From: Bacillota bacterium
GTDB taxonomy: Bacteria; Bacillota; Clostridia; Christensenellales; Aristaeellaceae
Length of the DNA: 17,038 nt
Assembly: GCA_023443705.1 (NCBI GenBank)
Contig: JAEZTD010000151.1
Span: 1-17,038, forward strand
Reading direction: 5' to 3'
The number at the start of each line of letters is the position of its first letter. The stretch's first letter is position 1. The notes beneath the pieces are model-generated. The model ran no database searches. It was not told the DNA's origin and saw only the letters and a program-made list of their open reading frames with translations. Below are positions 1 through 7,034 of the stretch, piece after piece. The position numbers and the translations under genes are program-made.

Positions 1-212
1 TCTTCCAAAGGGCCGAGAGATTTTCGATTGAGAACAAGGAGCCGGAGCGAGGAAACCCTTCGGGATACGCCTTCGGCGTGAAATGCAGCGCTATTTTGAG
101 CGGAAGGTGACACAGTTCTCGGCGAAAAGTTCCGGTCCGACGAAGAATTTATGTTTCGGATTGGTATTACGCCGGTCAAGATGCGGCGGATATGCCCGTC
201 TGCACTTCGGTT

Positions 213-1205
213 CTACGGTTCGGTTCTAACGAAAAGGGCTTCAATTTCCGCCATCTGCGCCGGTTCCAGCGGGCCGAATTGAAGCGCAGCGGCGTTCTCC
301 TCCGCCTGGCGCACGTTTTTGAATCCGGGGATTGGGATATTCCGCCCGCTCTTCGCCCACAGCCAGGCAAGCGCTCCCTGGGCAGTCGTTCGGCCGCCGC
401 TTGTGAGAATCTCCCGGATGCTCTCGATTTTTCGGAGAAATTCGCGCTTCGGCTCGCCATTTTCAAAGTATTCCGTCCAGGCGTGGGCGGCAGATCGCAC
501 GTCATCGTTCGGGAAGCGCGTCTCGCCGTGGAATTTCCCGGAAAGAAACCCCATCGCCAGCGGCGCGTTGTTGATACAGGCTAGCCCGCGCGCCTCACAG
601 GCGTCCGATACCGCCTGATCGTAGGTGAAGACGTTGGCCTTGGTCTGGATGACCGTCCCCCTCGTCCCCTCCGCAAAGGCACGCACGCTGTCCGCGCCGT
701 AGGTGCTCCAGCCGTAGGTGCGGATCTTCCCCTCGTTCACAAGGCGGTCCATCTCCGAGAACAGCGGCTCAAACTGCCCCTCCGGGAGGGTGCCGTTGTG
801 AATCTGGTAGAGATCCACATAGTCCGTCCCCAACCTCACGAGCGAAGCCTCCAGCGCCCGCCGGATGTACGCTGGCGACGTGTCCTCCCCAACCAATTCC
901 CGCTTCTCGCGGTCATGCACAAAGCCGCCCTTCGTCGCGATGACGACCCTATCCCGCATGCCGCGGACCGCTCTTCCCAGCACCTCCTCGCTGTGGCCGG
1001 TGCCATAGGCATCCGCCGTGTCGAAGAAGTTGACGCCTATTTCCACCGCCCTGCGGATGGCCCGTACCGATTCTCCGTCATCCACATCTCCCCAGCCGTC
1101 GGACAGTCCGAACATCCGGAACGGCCCGCCGATGGCCCAGCACCCGAAACCCAAGGCACTCACCGCGATGCCGCTCTTCCCGAGCAATCTCTTTTCCGCC
1201 GCCAT
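213..1205 (-). CDS. aldo/keto reductase
   Basis: This is probably an NADPH-dependent cytosolic oxidoreductase acting on aldehydes or ketones; the substrate cannot be told from sequence. The protein has 330 residues, normal for the TIM-barrel AKR family (the group containing YhdN/Tas-type proteins). The catalytic tetrad is present: Asp62 and Tyr67 in FFDTADAYG, Lys92 in IATKGG, and His136 in YQIHN. The C-terminal SGRNIPIPGFKN stretch matches the family's cofactor-binding end. An in-frame TTG lies 27 nt upstream, but the ATG at 1205 has a strong GGGGAGG site 8 nt before it, so I use that start. The gene lies 23 nt downstream of the TetR gene on the same strand and is presumably co-transcribed and controlled by it. 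I see no clear terminator between its stop and the left window edge. Confidence 0.93.
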   Translation of the reverse strand: MAAEKRLLGKSGIAVSALGFGCWAIGGPFRMFGLSDGWGDVDDGESVRAIRRAVEIGVNFFDTADAYGTGHSEEVLGRAVRGMRDRVVIATKGGFVHDREKRELVGEDTSPAYIRRALEASLVRLGTDYVDLYQIHNGTLPEGQFEPLFSEMDRLVNEGKIRTYGWSTYGADSVRAFAEGTRGTVIQTKANVFTYDQAVSDACEARGLACINNAPLAMGFLSGKFHGETRFPNDDVRSAAHAWTEYFENGEPKREFLRKIESIREILTSGGRTTAQGALAWLWAKSGRNIPIPGFKNVRQAEENAAALQFGPLEPAQMAEIEALFVRTEP

Positions 1206-1228
1206 GCCCGAAACCTCCCCTTCGTCAT

Positions 1229-1795
1229 TCAATCCAGATTCAGCCCATTCCAGGCCGCTTCCGCCTCGCGCCGCAGCTCCGCTTCGTCAAAGAGCTTTAC
1301 CGACATGGAAAGGCCGATCATCAGGTAGTAATACGCGAGCGCCAGGCTCCGTGCGTTCTCGGCGCAAATCTCTCCGCTTCCCACGCCCTTTTCGATCCAG
1401 AGTCCAATGCGCTCAAGAAAGATGTCGTTGGTCTCGCGCGTCTTGAGGCCGATGTACTCCTTCAGAAACTCGGGGGGATAGTAGAAATACCGGTCCCAGA
1501 AGTACATGCGAAGATTGCCGTGGCAGTATCTGATAAACGATAGAAAAATGCGCTTCAGCCGCGCCACGGCGCCGTCGTCCGGTTCGGGCGCGGTGAGCTC
1601 GTCAATATAGCGCACATATTCGTCCAGAATCTCTTCGAAGATCGTCGCAAAGACGCGCTCCTTGCCGTCAAAATGTGCATACAGCGAGGCCTTCCGGATG
1701 CCCACCGCCTTGGCGATGTCGTCCATACTGCACCCTTCGTACCCCTTGTCGGTGAAAAGCTCCAACGCCCTGTCCAGAATGAGCCGCTTTGTCAT
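1229..1795 (-). CDS. TetR/AcrR family transcriptional regulator
   Basis: This is a DNA-binding repressor of 188 residues, the usual TetR length. The N-terminal helix-turn-helix spans about residues 23-43 (SMDDIAKAVGIRKASLYAHF) and carries the family's hallmark A-S-L-Y-x-H-F recognition helix. The rest is the variable helical ligand-binding and dimerisation domain, so the inducer is unknown. The ATG at 1795 is preceded by GAGGGG and is preferred; an ATG at 1810 would add five residues but has a weak ribosome site. A perfect palindrome at 1853-1870 sits between the promoter and the gene, so it probably represses itself and the downstream aldo/keto reductase. The reductase may therefore detoxify, or respond to, the compound this regulator senses (inference). 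Confidence 0.93.
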   Translation of the reverse strand: MTKRLILDRALELFTDKGYEGCSMDDIAKAVGIRKASLYAHFDGKERVFATIFEEILDEYVRYIDELTAPEPDDGAVARLKRIFLSFIRYCHGNLRMYFWDRYFYYPPEFLKEYIGLKTRETNDIFLERIGLWIEKGVGSGEICAENARSLALAYYYLMIGLSMSVKLFDEAELRREAEAAWNGLNLD

Positions 1796-1852
1796 GCGCA
1801 CACCCCTCATGTTTTCACCGCGCCGCTGAAATCCGCCTCGGCGCCGCGAACT

Positions 1853-1870
1853 ACCTACCGTTCGGTAGGT
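1853..1870. promoter_or_regulatory. palindromic operator of the TetR-family regulator
   Basis: The sequence ACCTACCGTTCGGTAGGT is an 18-bp palindrome: two perfect 8-bp arms (ACCTACCG and CGGTAGGT) around a TT centre. This arm sequence is typical of operators bound by many TetR/AcrR regulators. It lies immediately downstream of the predicted -10 box of the leftward promoter, so bound repressor would cover the transcription start. Confidence 0.85.
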
Positions 1871-1872
1871 TC

Positions 1873-1901
1873 ATCCTATCGCATCATCGGCAATAAATCA
1901 A
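1873..1901 (-). promoter_or_regulatory. promoter of the TetR-aldo/keto reductase operon
   Basis: Read on the minus strand, a TTGATT -35 box (1896-1901) and a TAGGAT -10 box (1873-1878) are separated by exactly 17 bp. The operator palindrome begins two bases after the -10 box. Both boxes deviate from consensus, but spacing and position support the call. Confidence 0.65.
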
Positions 1902-1952
1902 CCGCGTGGCCAGCCCGAAGAAATATTTAACAATATCAGGCGCGTTGGGCGC

Positions 1953-1977
1953 AAAAAAACCGGGCCTCGGCCCGGCT
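1953..1977 (-). terminator. intrinsic terminator after the leftward membrane-protein gene
   Basis: On the minus strand a GCCGGGCC/GGCCCGG hairpin with a very tight loop is followed directly by seven T. It lies just beyond the stop of the gene ending at 1998 and insulates the TetR operon from it. Confidence 0.85.
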
Positions 1978-1997
1978 GTACCCGATCCCCGCCGGCG

Positions 1998-2522
1998 CTA
2001 TCCCATCGCCAGCTGCGGCAAGAGCAGGTTGTTGAAGGAGAACTTCTCCTCCATGGTGGTTTTGAGCGTCGCCATGTACTGGCTCAGCTGGGAGAGTGCG
2101 TTGTCGGTACTCTGCCCCTTTACCACCAGCTTTTCAATGTCGTCCAGCGCCAGATTGATCTGCCGGTAGAGGTTTTCGTCCACAATCGAGGCGTTTTGCC
2201 CGTATTGACTTACCAGCACCTCGTTGAACGAACTCGCGGCGTACAGATACTGCCGCATGCCGGGCACCACATCGCCCGCGAGGTCGACGCTCGGCAGGCT
2301 GGCCTGATCAAACGTCCTTAGCGCCATATTGAGGTCGGTCTGGATGTGTCCGGCCATCAGGTTATAGCCGGCTTCCAGGCGCTTTGCGCGCTGGGTCAGC
2401 AGAATGCTGACAACCGAAAGCGCGATGGCAAGCGCGGCAAACACCGCGACGACCGCATACACCGGGTACAGCGTTGACCGGTGCGCGGTGGCGCGGGGGC
2501 GCTTCAAGCGAAAAAACCGCAT
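1998..2522 (-). CDS. unknown single-pass membrane protein
   Basis: I do not recognise this 174-residue protein. It begins with a strongly basic tail (RFFRLKRPRATAHR), followed by one hydrophobic helix at about residues 20-43 and then a mostly helical, hydrophilic domain of about 130 residues without cysteines. By the positive-inside rule the basic tail is cytoplasmic and the helical domain is outside. The layout resembles a membrane-anchored extracytoplasmic helical sensor or adaptor, but it has no signalling domain on the inner side and no motif that I can assign. A GAAGGGAAATG ribosome site precedes the ATG. It is transcribed away from the class II aldolase gene across a shared AT-rich region, and an intrinsic terminator follows it. 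Confidence 0.75.
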   Translation of the reverse strand: MRFFRLKRPRATAHRSTLYPVYAVVAVFAALAIALSVVSILLTQRAKRLEAGYNLMAGHIQTDLNMALRTFDQASLPSVDLAGDVVPGMRQYLYAASSFNEVLVSQYGQNASIVDENLYRQINLALDDIEKLVVKGQSTDNALSQLSQYMATLKTTMEEKFSFNNLLLPQLAMG

Positions 2523-2598
2523 AGCTCATTTCCCTTCTGTATACACTGGGTCGGTTGCATATCCACATATTCGGGTTATATTTGTAAATATTCTACAT

Positions 2599-2628
2599 AT
2601 TATAGAAATATTCCTGCCATCCTTTTAA
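2599..2628 (-). promoter_or_regulatory. candidate promoter of the membrane-protein gene
   Basis: On the minus strand a perfect TATAAT (2599-2604) lies 18 bp from TTAAAA (2623-2628). Transcription would begin about 70 nt before the ATG at 2522. The -10 is consensus and the -35 is weak, in a very AT-rich stretch where chance matches are likely. Confidence 0.4.
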
Positions 2629-2662
2629 ACATCATGCAAAATATACTATACACCATGCACGC

Positions 2663-2683
2663 ATATGCATCCTGGGTGCATAT
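2663..2683. promoter_or_regulatory. inverted repeat in the divergent intergenic region
   Basis: ATATGCA and TGCATAT form perfect 7-bp arms around the 7-bp spacer TCCTGGG. Related ATGCAC and GTGCAC hexamers flank it at 2655-2660 and 2694-2699. It lies about 130 bp upstream of the class II aldolase start and could be an operator for a dimeric regulator. The region 2523-2810 is otherwise AT-rich non-coding DNA; I could not identify a convincing rightward promoter in it. Confidence 0.4.
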
Positions 2684-2810
2684 TTTCGTCAGAGTGCACA
2701 ATAACCCCAAAATATGGAAATTGTGCGCGAATGCGGTGTAGCCGGGCTTCCGGCAGGAATTTTGCCACACGGCGAAGAATCAGATCAAGGCATGGAAAGG
2801 GGGCAAAAAT

Positions 2811-4100
2811 ATGCGGTTTGATCTATTGCATCCGGCGGATCAGCTGGTGATGCTGATGGAGCGAATCTACCACTACGGAATGACAACCACCTCCGGCGGC
2901 AATCTGTCCATCCGGGACGACAACGGGGACATCTGGATCACCCCGTCCGGCATCGACAAGGCCAGCCTGACCAGAAACGACATTATTCAGGTCAAACCCG
3001 ACGGCGCGATGATCGGCCCGCACAAGCCCTCGGTGGAGCTACCCTTTCACCGGGAGATCTACCGCGTGCGCCCGGATCTCAAGGGCATCGTCCACGCGCA
3101 CCCGCCGACGCTGGTGGCCTTTTCTCTGGCGCGAAAGATACCAAACGTCCGCCTGGTGCCCAACGCGGCGCTTGTCTGCGGCGAGGTGGGCATGGCGAAG
3201 TACGACGTGCCCGGCAGCGAGCAGCTTGGCCGGAACATCGCGCTGGAGTTCGAAAAGGGGCACAACACGGTGCTGCTTGAAAACCACGGCGTGGTCTGCG
3301 GCGGCCGGGACGTGTTCCGCGCCTTCATGGCATTTGAGACGCTGGACTTCTGCGGCCGGCTCGAAATCGACGCCAACAAGCTGGGCACGCCCCGGACGCT
3401 GACCGACGCCGAAATTCAGCTGGACAGCTCCAAATCGCACCCGCCGCTGGACGCCTTCGTGCCCGGCGTCTTCTCCAGCGAAGAGCGCGCCGCCCGCCGC
3501 GACATGTGCAAGCTGATCCACCGCGCCTACGACCAGAAGCTGTTCACCAGCACCCAGGGCACCTTCTCCCAGCGCCTCTCGGACGGCTCGTTCCTGATCA
3601 CCCCCTACATGAAGGACCGGAAGTACCTGGACATCGAGGACCTGGTGCGCATCAAGGGCGGCATGTGCGAGACGGGCAAGACGCCCAGCCGGTCGGCGCC
3701 GCTCCATGAGCGCATCTACGCGCTGCACCCGGAGATCGGCTCGGTCATCATCGCCCATCCGCCGGCCATCATGGCCTTCGCGGTGACCGAGGTCCCCTTC
3801 GATTCCCGACTGATCCCGGAGAGCTACATCATGCTGCGCAGCGTGCCGAGGCTGCCTTACGCCTCCAGCACGCTGGATGTGGAGGGCACGGCCCGCGCTT
3901 TCTCGAATACGTCGCCTGTCATCATCGTGGACAACCAGTGCGCTATCGTGTCCGGCGCGTCGCTCCTCAACGCATTTGACCGGCTGGAGGTTCTTGAATA
4001 CAGCGCCGGAGCGGTCATCGCTTCAAAGGATCTGGGCGGCGTGGTGCCCATCAGCCCCGAGGAAGTCGAAGCCATCGAGGTGGCGTTTCATTTGAAATGA
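2811..4100 (+). CDS. two-domain class II aldolase/adducin family protein
   Basis: This 429-residue protein holds two tandem class II aldolase (fuculose-phosphate aldolase-like) domains, at about 1-200 and 228-420; single-domain family members are about 210-230 residues. Domain 1 is intact: SGGNLS (28-33), TPSG (44-47), acidic residue Glu76, zinc ligands His95 and His97 in VHAHPP, and His159 in ENHG. Domain 2 aligns along its length but has Ser295 for the Glu, Ile314 for the first His, Gln376 for the last His, Thr251 for the phosphate-binding Asn, and Tyr-Met for the Ser-Gly; only His316 survives. Domain 1 is therefore the likely catalytic half (retro-aldol cleavage or epimerisation of a sugar phosphate, substrate unknown), and domain 2 is probably structural or regulatory. 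GGAAAGGGGG precedes the ATG. A strong terminator follows. Confidence 0.88.
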   Translation: MRFDLLHPADQLVMLMERIYHYGMTTTSGGNLSIRDDNGDIWITPSGIDKASLTRNDIIQVKPDGAMIGPHKPSVELPFHREIYRVRPDLKGIVHAHPPTLVAFSLARKIPNVRLVPNAALVCGEVGMAKYDVPGSEQLGRNIALEFEKGHNTVLLENHGVVCGGRDVFRAFMAFETLDFCGRLEIDANKLGTPRTLTDAEIQLDSSKSHPPLDAFVPGVFSSEERAARRDMCKLIHRAYDQKLFTSTQGTFSQRLSDGSFLITPYMKDRKYLDIEDLVRIKGGMCETGKTPSRSAPLHERIYALHPEIGSVIIAHPPAIMAFAVTEVPFDSRLIPESYIMLRSVPRLPYASSTLDVEGTARAFSNTSPVIIVDNQCAIVSGASLLNAFDRLEVLEYSAGAVIASKDLGGVVPISPEEVEAIEVAFHLK

Positions 4101-4176
4101 TGGCTCCTGTCATTCGACCAAACGGGCAAAAATAAAACGCATCTCCCTTATCCATCGCTCTGCACGCCGGACGCAT

Positions 4177-4215
4177 GGGGCGTTAAAAACCGACATAGTT
4201 TTTAACGCCCCTTTT
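4177..4215 (+). terminator. intrinsic terminator after the class II aldolase gene
   Basis: Perfect 14-bp arms (GGGGCGTTAAAAAC at 4177-4190 and its complement at 4198-4211) enclose a 7-nt loop, followed by TTTT. It lies 76 nt past the stop codon and before the next promoter region, so readthrough into the AraC gene should be low. Confidence 0.85.
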
Positions 4216-4244
4216 GCCAACATATCCGGTACGCAAATCATCGG

Positions 4245-4265
4245 GCATGGACGAAGCGCCCATGC
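4245..4265. promoter_or_regulatory. inverted repeat upstream of the AraC-family gene
   Basis: GCATGG and CCATGC form 6-bp arms with a 9-bp spacer, 28 bp before the ATG. This position would suit an autoregulatory site or a leader hairpin. I found no good -35/-10 pair here, so the promoter of the AraC gene is not located. Confidence 0.3.
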
Positions 4266-4292
4266 TATCCTTGCGTTGAAAGGAGCTGAAAC

Positions 4293-5171
4293 ATGGATTC
4301 GCTGAAACAGTTGAACCTCGCCATGCGGTACATCGAAGAGCACCTGATAGAGGAAATCGATCCCGATGCGCTCTCGCGCATCGCCTGCTGCTCCGAGTAT
4401 CATTTCCGGCGGATCTTCTCGTTCCTGGCGGGCATGCCTCTTGGTGAATACATCCGCAAACGCCGTCTGTCGCTGGCTGCGGAAGCACTCGCCTCAGATG
4501 AGGCGAAGGTTATCGACGTGGCGCTCAAACTGGGCTATGAATCGTCCGATGCTTTTTCAAGGGCATTTCAGGCCATGCACGGCATTGCACCTTCGCAGAT
4601 TCGCAGAGGGGCCGCGATGGTCAAGGCGTTTCCGCCGATGACGTTCCAGCTCAAAATATCGGGAGGGATTGTGATGGATTACCGAATTGTCAAATTAGCC
4701 GCCTTCAATATCGTGGGCGTCGGGAAGCAGATCGAACTGGTGTATGAAGGCATCAACCCGCAGATGGATTCCTTGTGGGCGCAGCTTACGCCGGAGGTGA
4801 TCGAGCGGCTGAAGGCGCTTTCAAACGCTCAACCCTCGGGCATCCTGTGCGTCTCCGCAAATTTTGCACAGGGGCGTGCGGAGGGTACGCTGCTCGACCA
4901 GTACGTCGGCGTTGCCTCCACCGCCGAAGCACCCGAGGGCTTCGCCTCGCTGGCCGTACCACCGCACACCTGGGCGGTCTTTACTGCGAAGGGCAGGTTC
5001 CCGGAGGCGCTGCAGGACCTATGGGGCAGAATCTTCGCGGAGTGGTTCCCTTCCTCCGGCTACGAGATGACCGGCGGGCCGGAGATTCTGTGGAATGAAG
5101 GGCCGGACACCTCGAAACCGGAATTCAAAAGCGAAATCTGGATCCCTGTCCAGGCGCAGACCATACCCTGA
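4293..5171 (+). CDS. AraC-family transcriptional regulator with GyrI-like effector domain
   Basis: This 292-residue cytoplasmic regulator has the DNA-binding domain at the N-terminus. Two helix-turn-helix units lie at about residues 24-46 (DALSRIACCSEYHFRRIFS) and 73-96 (VIDVALKLGYESSDAFSRAF), ending in the family's G-I-A-P-S-Q-I-R-R signature. From about residue 115 to the end is a GyrI-like (AraC effector-binding, SOUL/Rob type) domain that binds small, often hydrophobic ligands, with the typical AAFNIVGVG opening and W-x-P-V ending (here IWIPVQ). Proteins of this layout (Rob- or BmrR-like ligand sensing) often respond to drugs or other amphipathic compounds; the ligand here is unknown. GAAAGGAG lies 7 nt before the ATG. 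It stands alone between two terminators, and no target gene is obvious beside it. Confidence 0.92.
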   Translation: MDSLKQLNLAMRYIEEHLIEEIDPDALSRIACCSEYHFRRIFSFLAGMPLGEYIRKRRLSLAAEALASDEAKVIDVALKLGYESSDAFSRAFQAMHGIAPSQIRRGAAMVKAFPPMTFQLKISGGIVMDYRIVKLAAFNIVGVGKQIELVYEGINPQMDSLWAQLTPEVIERLKALSNAQPSGILCVSANFAQGRAEGTLLDQYVGVASTAEAPEGFASLAVPPHTWAVFTAKGRFPEALQDLWGRIFAEWFPSSGYEMTGGPEILWNEGPDTSKPEFKSEIWIPVQAQTIP

Positions 5172-5178
5172 CAAATTC

Positions 5179-5206
5179 GCGCCCGGCATTTTTGCCGGGC
5201 GCTTTT
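5179..5206 (+). terminator. intrinsic terminator after the AraC-family gene
   Basis: A GCGCCCGGCA stem (5179-5188) and its exact complement (5193-5202) enclose a TTTT loop, and TTTT follows. It starts 8 nt after the stop codon. The glycosyltransferase gene converges from the other side without its own T-run hairpin, so this GC-rich stem may also help stop leftward transcription. Confidence 0.88.
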
Positions 5207-5283
5207 GAGTATTGAAAATCTCAGTGGGACGATCGATAAGATGGTTTCCCCTCAGCGCTTCGCCTGGAAGCGACCTTTATAGT

Positions 5284-6195
5284 TTACGCCCTGTGGGAAA
5301 GTCGGCCCTTGAGGTATCGCCACCCCTCCCGGACCACGTCGCCGGGCGAGGTCAGGCACATCATCGCCGCTGCGCCCAGCATGGGCAGAATCCGCCGGTC
5401 GCGAAGGTGTACCACCGTCAATACCGCGTGGTGACGAAAGCGGACGAAGCGCCGTTCCCGGGGCGTCAGGCGGTCAAAGTACCTCTTTTTGAATTCGTAC
5501 AGCGCGTTTTCGCCCCTTACTTTTCCGGGGCCGGAGGAGATGCGCCCCTCGTCGTGGTAATGGGCGATGATGTAGTCGCCGGGCAGGTAGCCGATTTTCA
5601 GCCCCTGTTCGATGGTGCGCTGCATCAGGTAGAACTCCTGCCCGGTGGCCGCCTTCTGAAAGCCGCCGATTCTGCGAAGCGCCTCGCCGCGGTACATGAA
5701 GGTGGTGGTGCCGGTCATGTGGCGCAGCATGTGGTATTTGAAAAGGCTGTCCCTGTCGAAGGCGGGGATGTCCCCAAAGTGGCGGTAGTCCATCACGCGG
5801 CCGTCGTCTGATACCAGCTTGAAGTCCGAGAAGCTCATGTCGAGATCGTCTTTCAGCATCAGTGCCATCTGTGCCGCCGTCTTTTCGGGGTGGAATTCGT
5901 CGTCGTCGTCGAGAAACGCGAGGTACTCGCCCCTTGCGGCCCGGACGCCTTCGTTCCTGGCCTCCGAGCCGCCGAGGTTGACCGGGTTCACCACCGCGCG
6001 CACCCGGGCATCGCCCGCGTATTCGGCGAGGAGCGCCGAAAGCGCGCCCCGGGCGGGCGAGCCGGGCGGGTTGTCGTCCACCACGACGACTTCGATGTTT
6101 TCATAGGTCTGCCCCAGTGCGGAATCAATCGCCCGCCGGACAAACGCCGCCGGGCGGTTGTAGCTTGGGATGATGATGCTGACGAGCGGCTTCAT
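5284..6195 (-). CDS. family 2 glycosyltransferase
   Basis: This is a GT-A fold sugar transferase of 303 residues, probably transferring a nucleotide-activated sugar to a surface glycan acceptor on the cytoplasmic face. The GT2 hallmarks are in order: VSIIIPSYNR at 5-14, the nucleotide-binding VVVVDDN at 36-42, NLGGSEARNEGV at 73-84, the metal-binding acidic run FLDDDD at 94-99, and an acidic candidate base at Glu187 in TGQEFYL. The last 60 residues contain a weakly hydrophobic patch (PMLGAAAMMCL) that could associate with the membrane; there is no clear transmembrane helix. GAAGGGG lies 7 nt before the ATG. It is a single-gene unit divergent from the polyamine operon, with no other glycan genes nearby, so its pathway is unknown. 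Confidence 0.92.
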   Translation of the reverse strand: MKPLVSIIIPSYNRPAAFVRRAIDSALGQTYENIEVVVVDDNPPGSPARGALSALLAEYAGDARVRAVVNPVNLGGSEARNEGVRAARGEYLAFLDDDDEFHPEKTAAQMALMLKDDLDMSFSDFKLVSDDGRVMDYRHFGDIPAFDRDSLFKYHMLRHMTGTTTFMYRGEALRRIGGFQKAATGQEFYLMQRTIEQGLKIGYLPGDYIIAHYHDEGRISSGPGKVRGENALYEFKKRYFDRLTPRERRFVRFRHHAVLTVVHLRDRRILPMLGAAAMMCLTSPGDVVREGWRYLKGRLSHRA

Positions 6196-6247
6196 ACAAC
6201 GGCCCCTTCGTGAATGCTACGTTTGCGTAGTATTGCATACCCCGAAC

Positions 6248-6276
6248 ACTCTACCACGCCCGGCCGCTCAAGTCAA
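6248..6276 (-). promoter_or_regulatory. promoter of the glycosyltransferase gene
   Basis: On the minus strand TTGACT (-35, 6271-6276) and TAGAGT (-10, 6248-6253) are exactly 17 bp apart. The leader of about 45 nt contains a small hairpin (CTACG/CGTAG, 6217-6230) just before the ribosome site. Confidence 0.6.
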
Positions 6277-6387
6277 GCAAACGCCGCGAGGCAAGCATGC
6301 GTAAAGCGCCCGTACCGATTCAGTCCATGCTCGTTTTACTAAACTTCCGGTCACATAATATTTAACGCTCCACAGCGCCCAAAACAA

Positions 6388-6416
6388 TTGACAAAATCCG
6401 CGCCGGATGGTTTAAT
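6388..6416 (+). promoter_or_regulatory. promoter of the polyamine transport operon
   Basis: A perfect TTGACA (-35, 6388-6393) and TTTAAT (-10, 6411-6416) are separated by 17 bp. Transcription should begin near 6423, giving a leader of about 45 nt. That leader is AT-rich and holds imperfect inverted repeats (GTTTAA at 6410-6415 with TTAAAC at 6442-6447), a reasonable place for the first gene's product to bind. Confidence 0.85.
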
Positions 6417-6467
6417 ATAAATCGTTTGTCTGTTTATTATTTTAAACTCGCATACGGGAGGTCCGCC

Positions 6468-7010
6468 ATGAGAATCGGCGAGAAGATCAAGCGGCTCAGG
6501 CTCCAGCGCGGCCTTACGCAGGAAGAAGTGGCCGACCGGTGCGAACTTTCAAAGGGGTTTATTTCGCTCCTTGAGCGGGACCTCACCAGCCCTTCGGTGG
6601 CGACGCTCACCGATGTTCTGGAGTGCCTCGGCACCGACCTTCCCCAGTTTTTCAGCGAAAACGCGGAGAAAAAAGTCGTGTTCTCCGAGGCCGACACCTC
6701 CGTCAAGTATGACGACGAAACCCTGAAGGGCTCCATCCGCTGGCTGGTGCCCAGCGCCCAAAAAAACCGCATGGAGCCGATCCTCGTGGAAATCGGCCCC
6801 GGCGGCGAGACGATCGAGGACGACCCTCACGAGGGCGAGGAATTCGGCTACGTGCTCACCGGCGGCATCCAGATCGTGCTGGGCGACCGGGCATTCCGGG
6901 CCCGCAAGGACGAGAGCTTCTGCTACGAGCCCACCGCCGTGCACAAGCTGGTCAACCCCGGCAAGACCGTGGCCCGGGTGCTCTGGGTGGCGACGCCGCC
7001 CAGCTTCTGA
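6468..7010 (+). CDS. XRE-family regulator with C-terminal cupin domain, probable polyamine-responsive repressor
   Basis: This 180-residue regulator has an XRE helix-turn-helix at about 5-60 (GEKIKRLRLQRGLTQEEVA, then CELSKGFISLLERD) and a cupin_2 barrel at about 105-178. In the cupin, His121, Glu125 and His159 sit at the usual ligand- or metal-binding places. This is the architecture of PuuR and of many Firmicutes regulators found directly upstream of potABCD. The context suggests that it senses polyamines or a related metabolite and controls the operon it heads (inference). The start is the ATG at 6468 with GGGAGGT 5 nt before it; the frame is open to a TTG at 6426, but that lies almost at the transcription start and has no ribosome site. 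It is 24 nt before potA. Confidence 0.92.
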   Translation: MRIGEKIKRLRLQRGLTQEEVADRCELSKGFISLLERDLTSPSVATLTDVLECLGTDLPQFFSENAEKKVVFSEADTSVKYDDETLKGSIRWLVPSAQKNRMEPILVEIGPGGETIEDDPHEGEEFGYVLTGGIQIVLGDRAFRARKDESFCYEPTAVHKLVNPGKTVARVLWVATPPSF

Positions 7011-7034
7011 TTCTGACTTAAAGGGGCTTCCGCC

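Noticed and set aside
1..212. Possible gene end at the left edge
   Set aside because: All three plus-strand frames hit stops early or show no family features, and the minus strand shows nothing supported. A short ACGCC/GGCGT hairpin at 67-79 has no T-run. I leave the stretch unassigned.
5256..5272. CGCTTC/GAAGCG hairpin as terminator of the glycosyltransferase gene
   Set aside because: The 6-bp stem lacks a T-run on the minus strand, so it is unlikely to act as an intrinsic terminator by itself.
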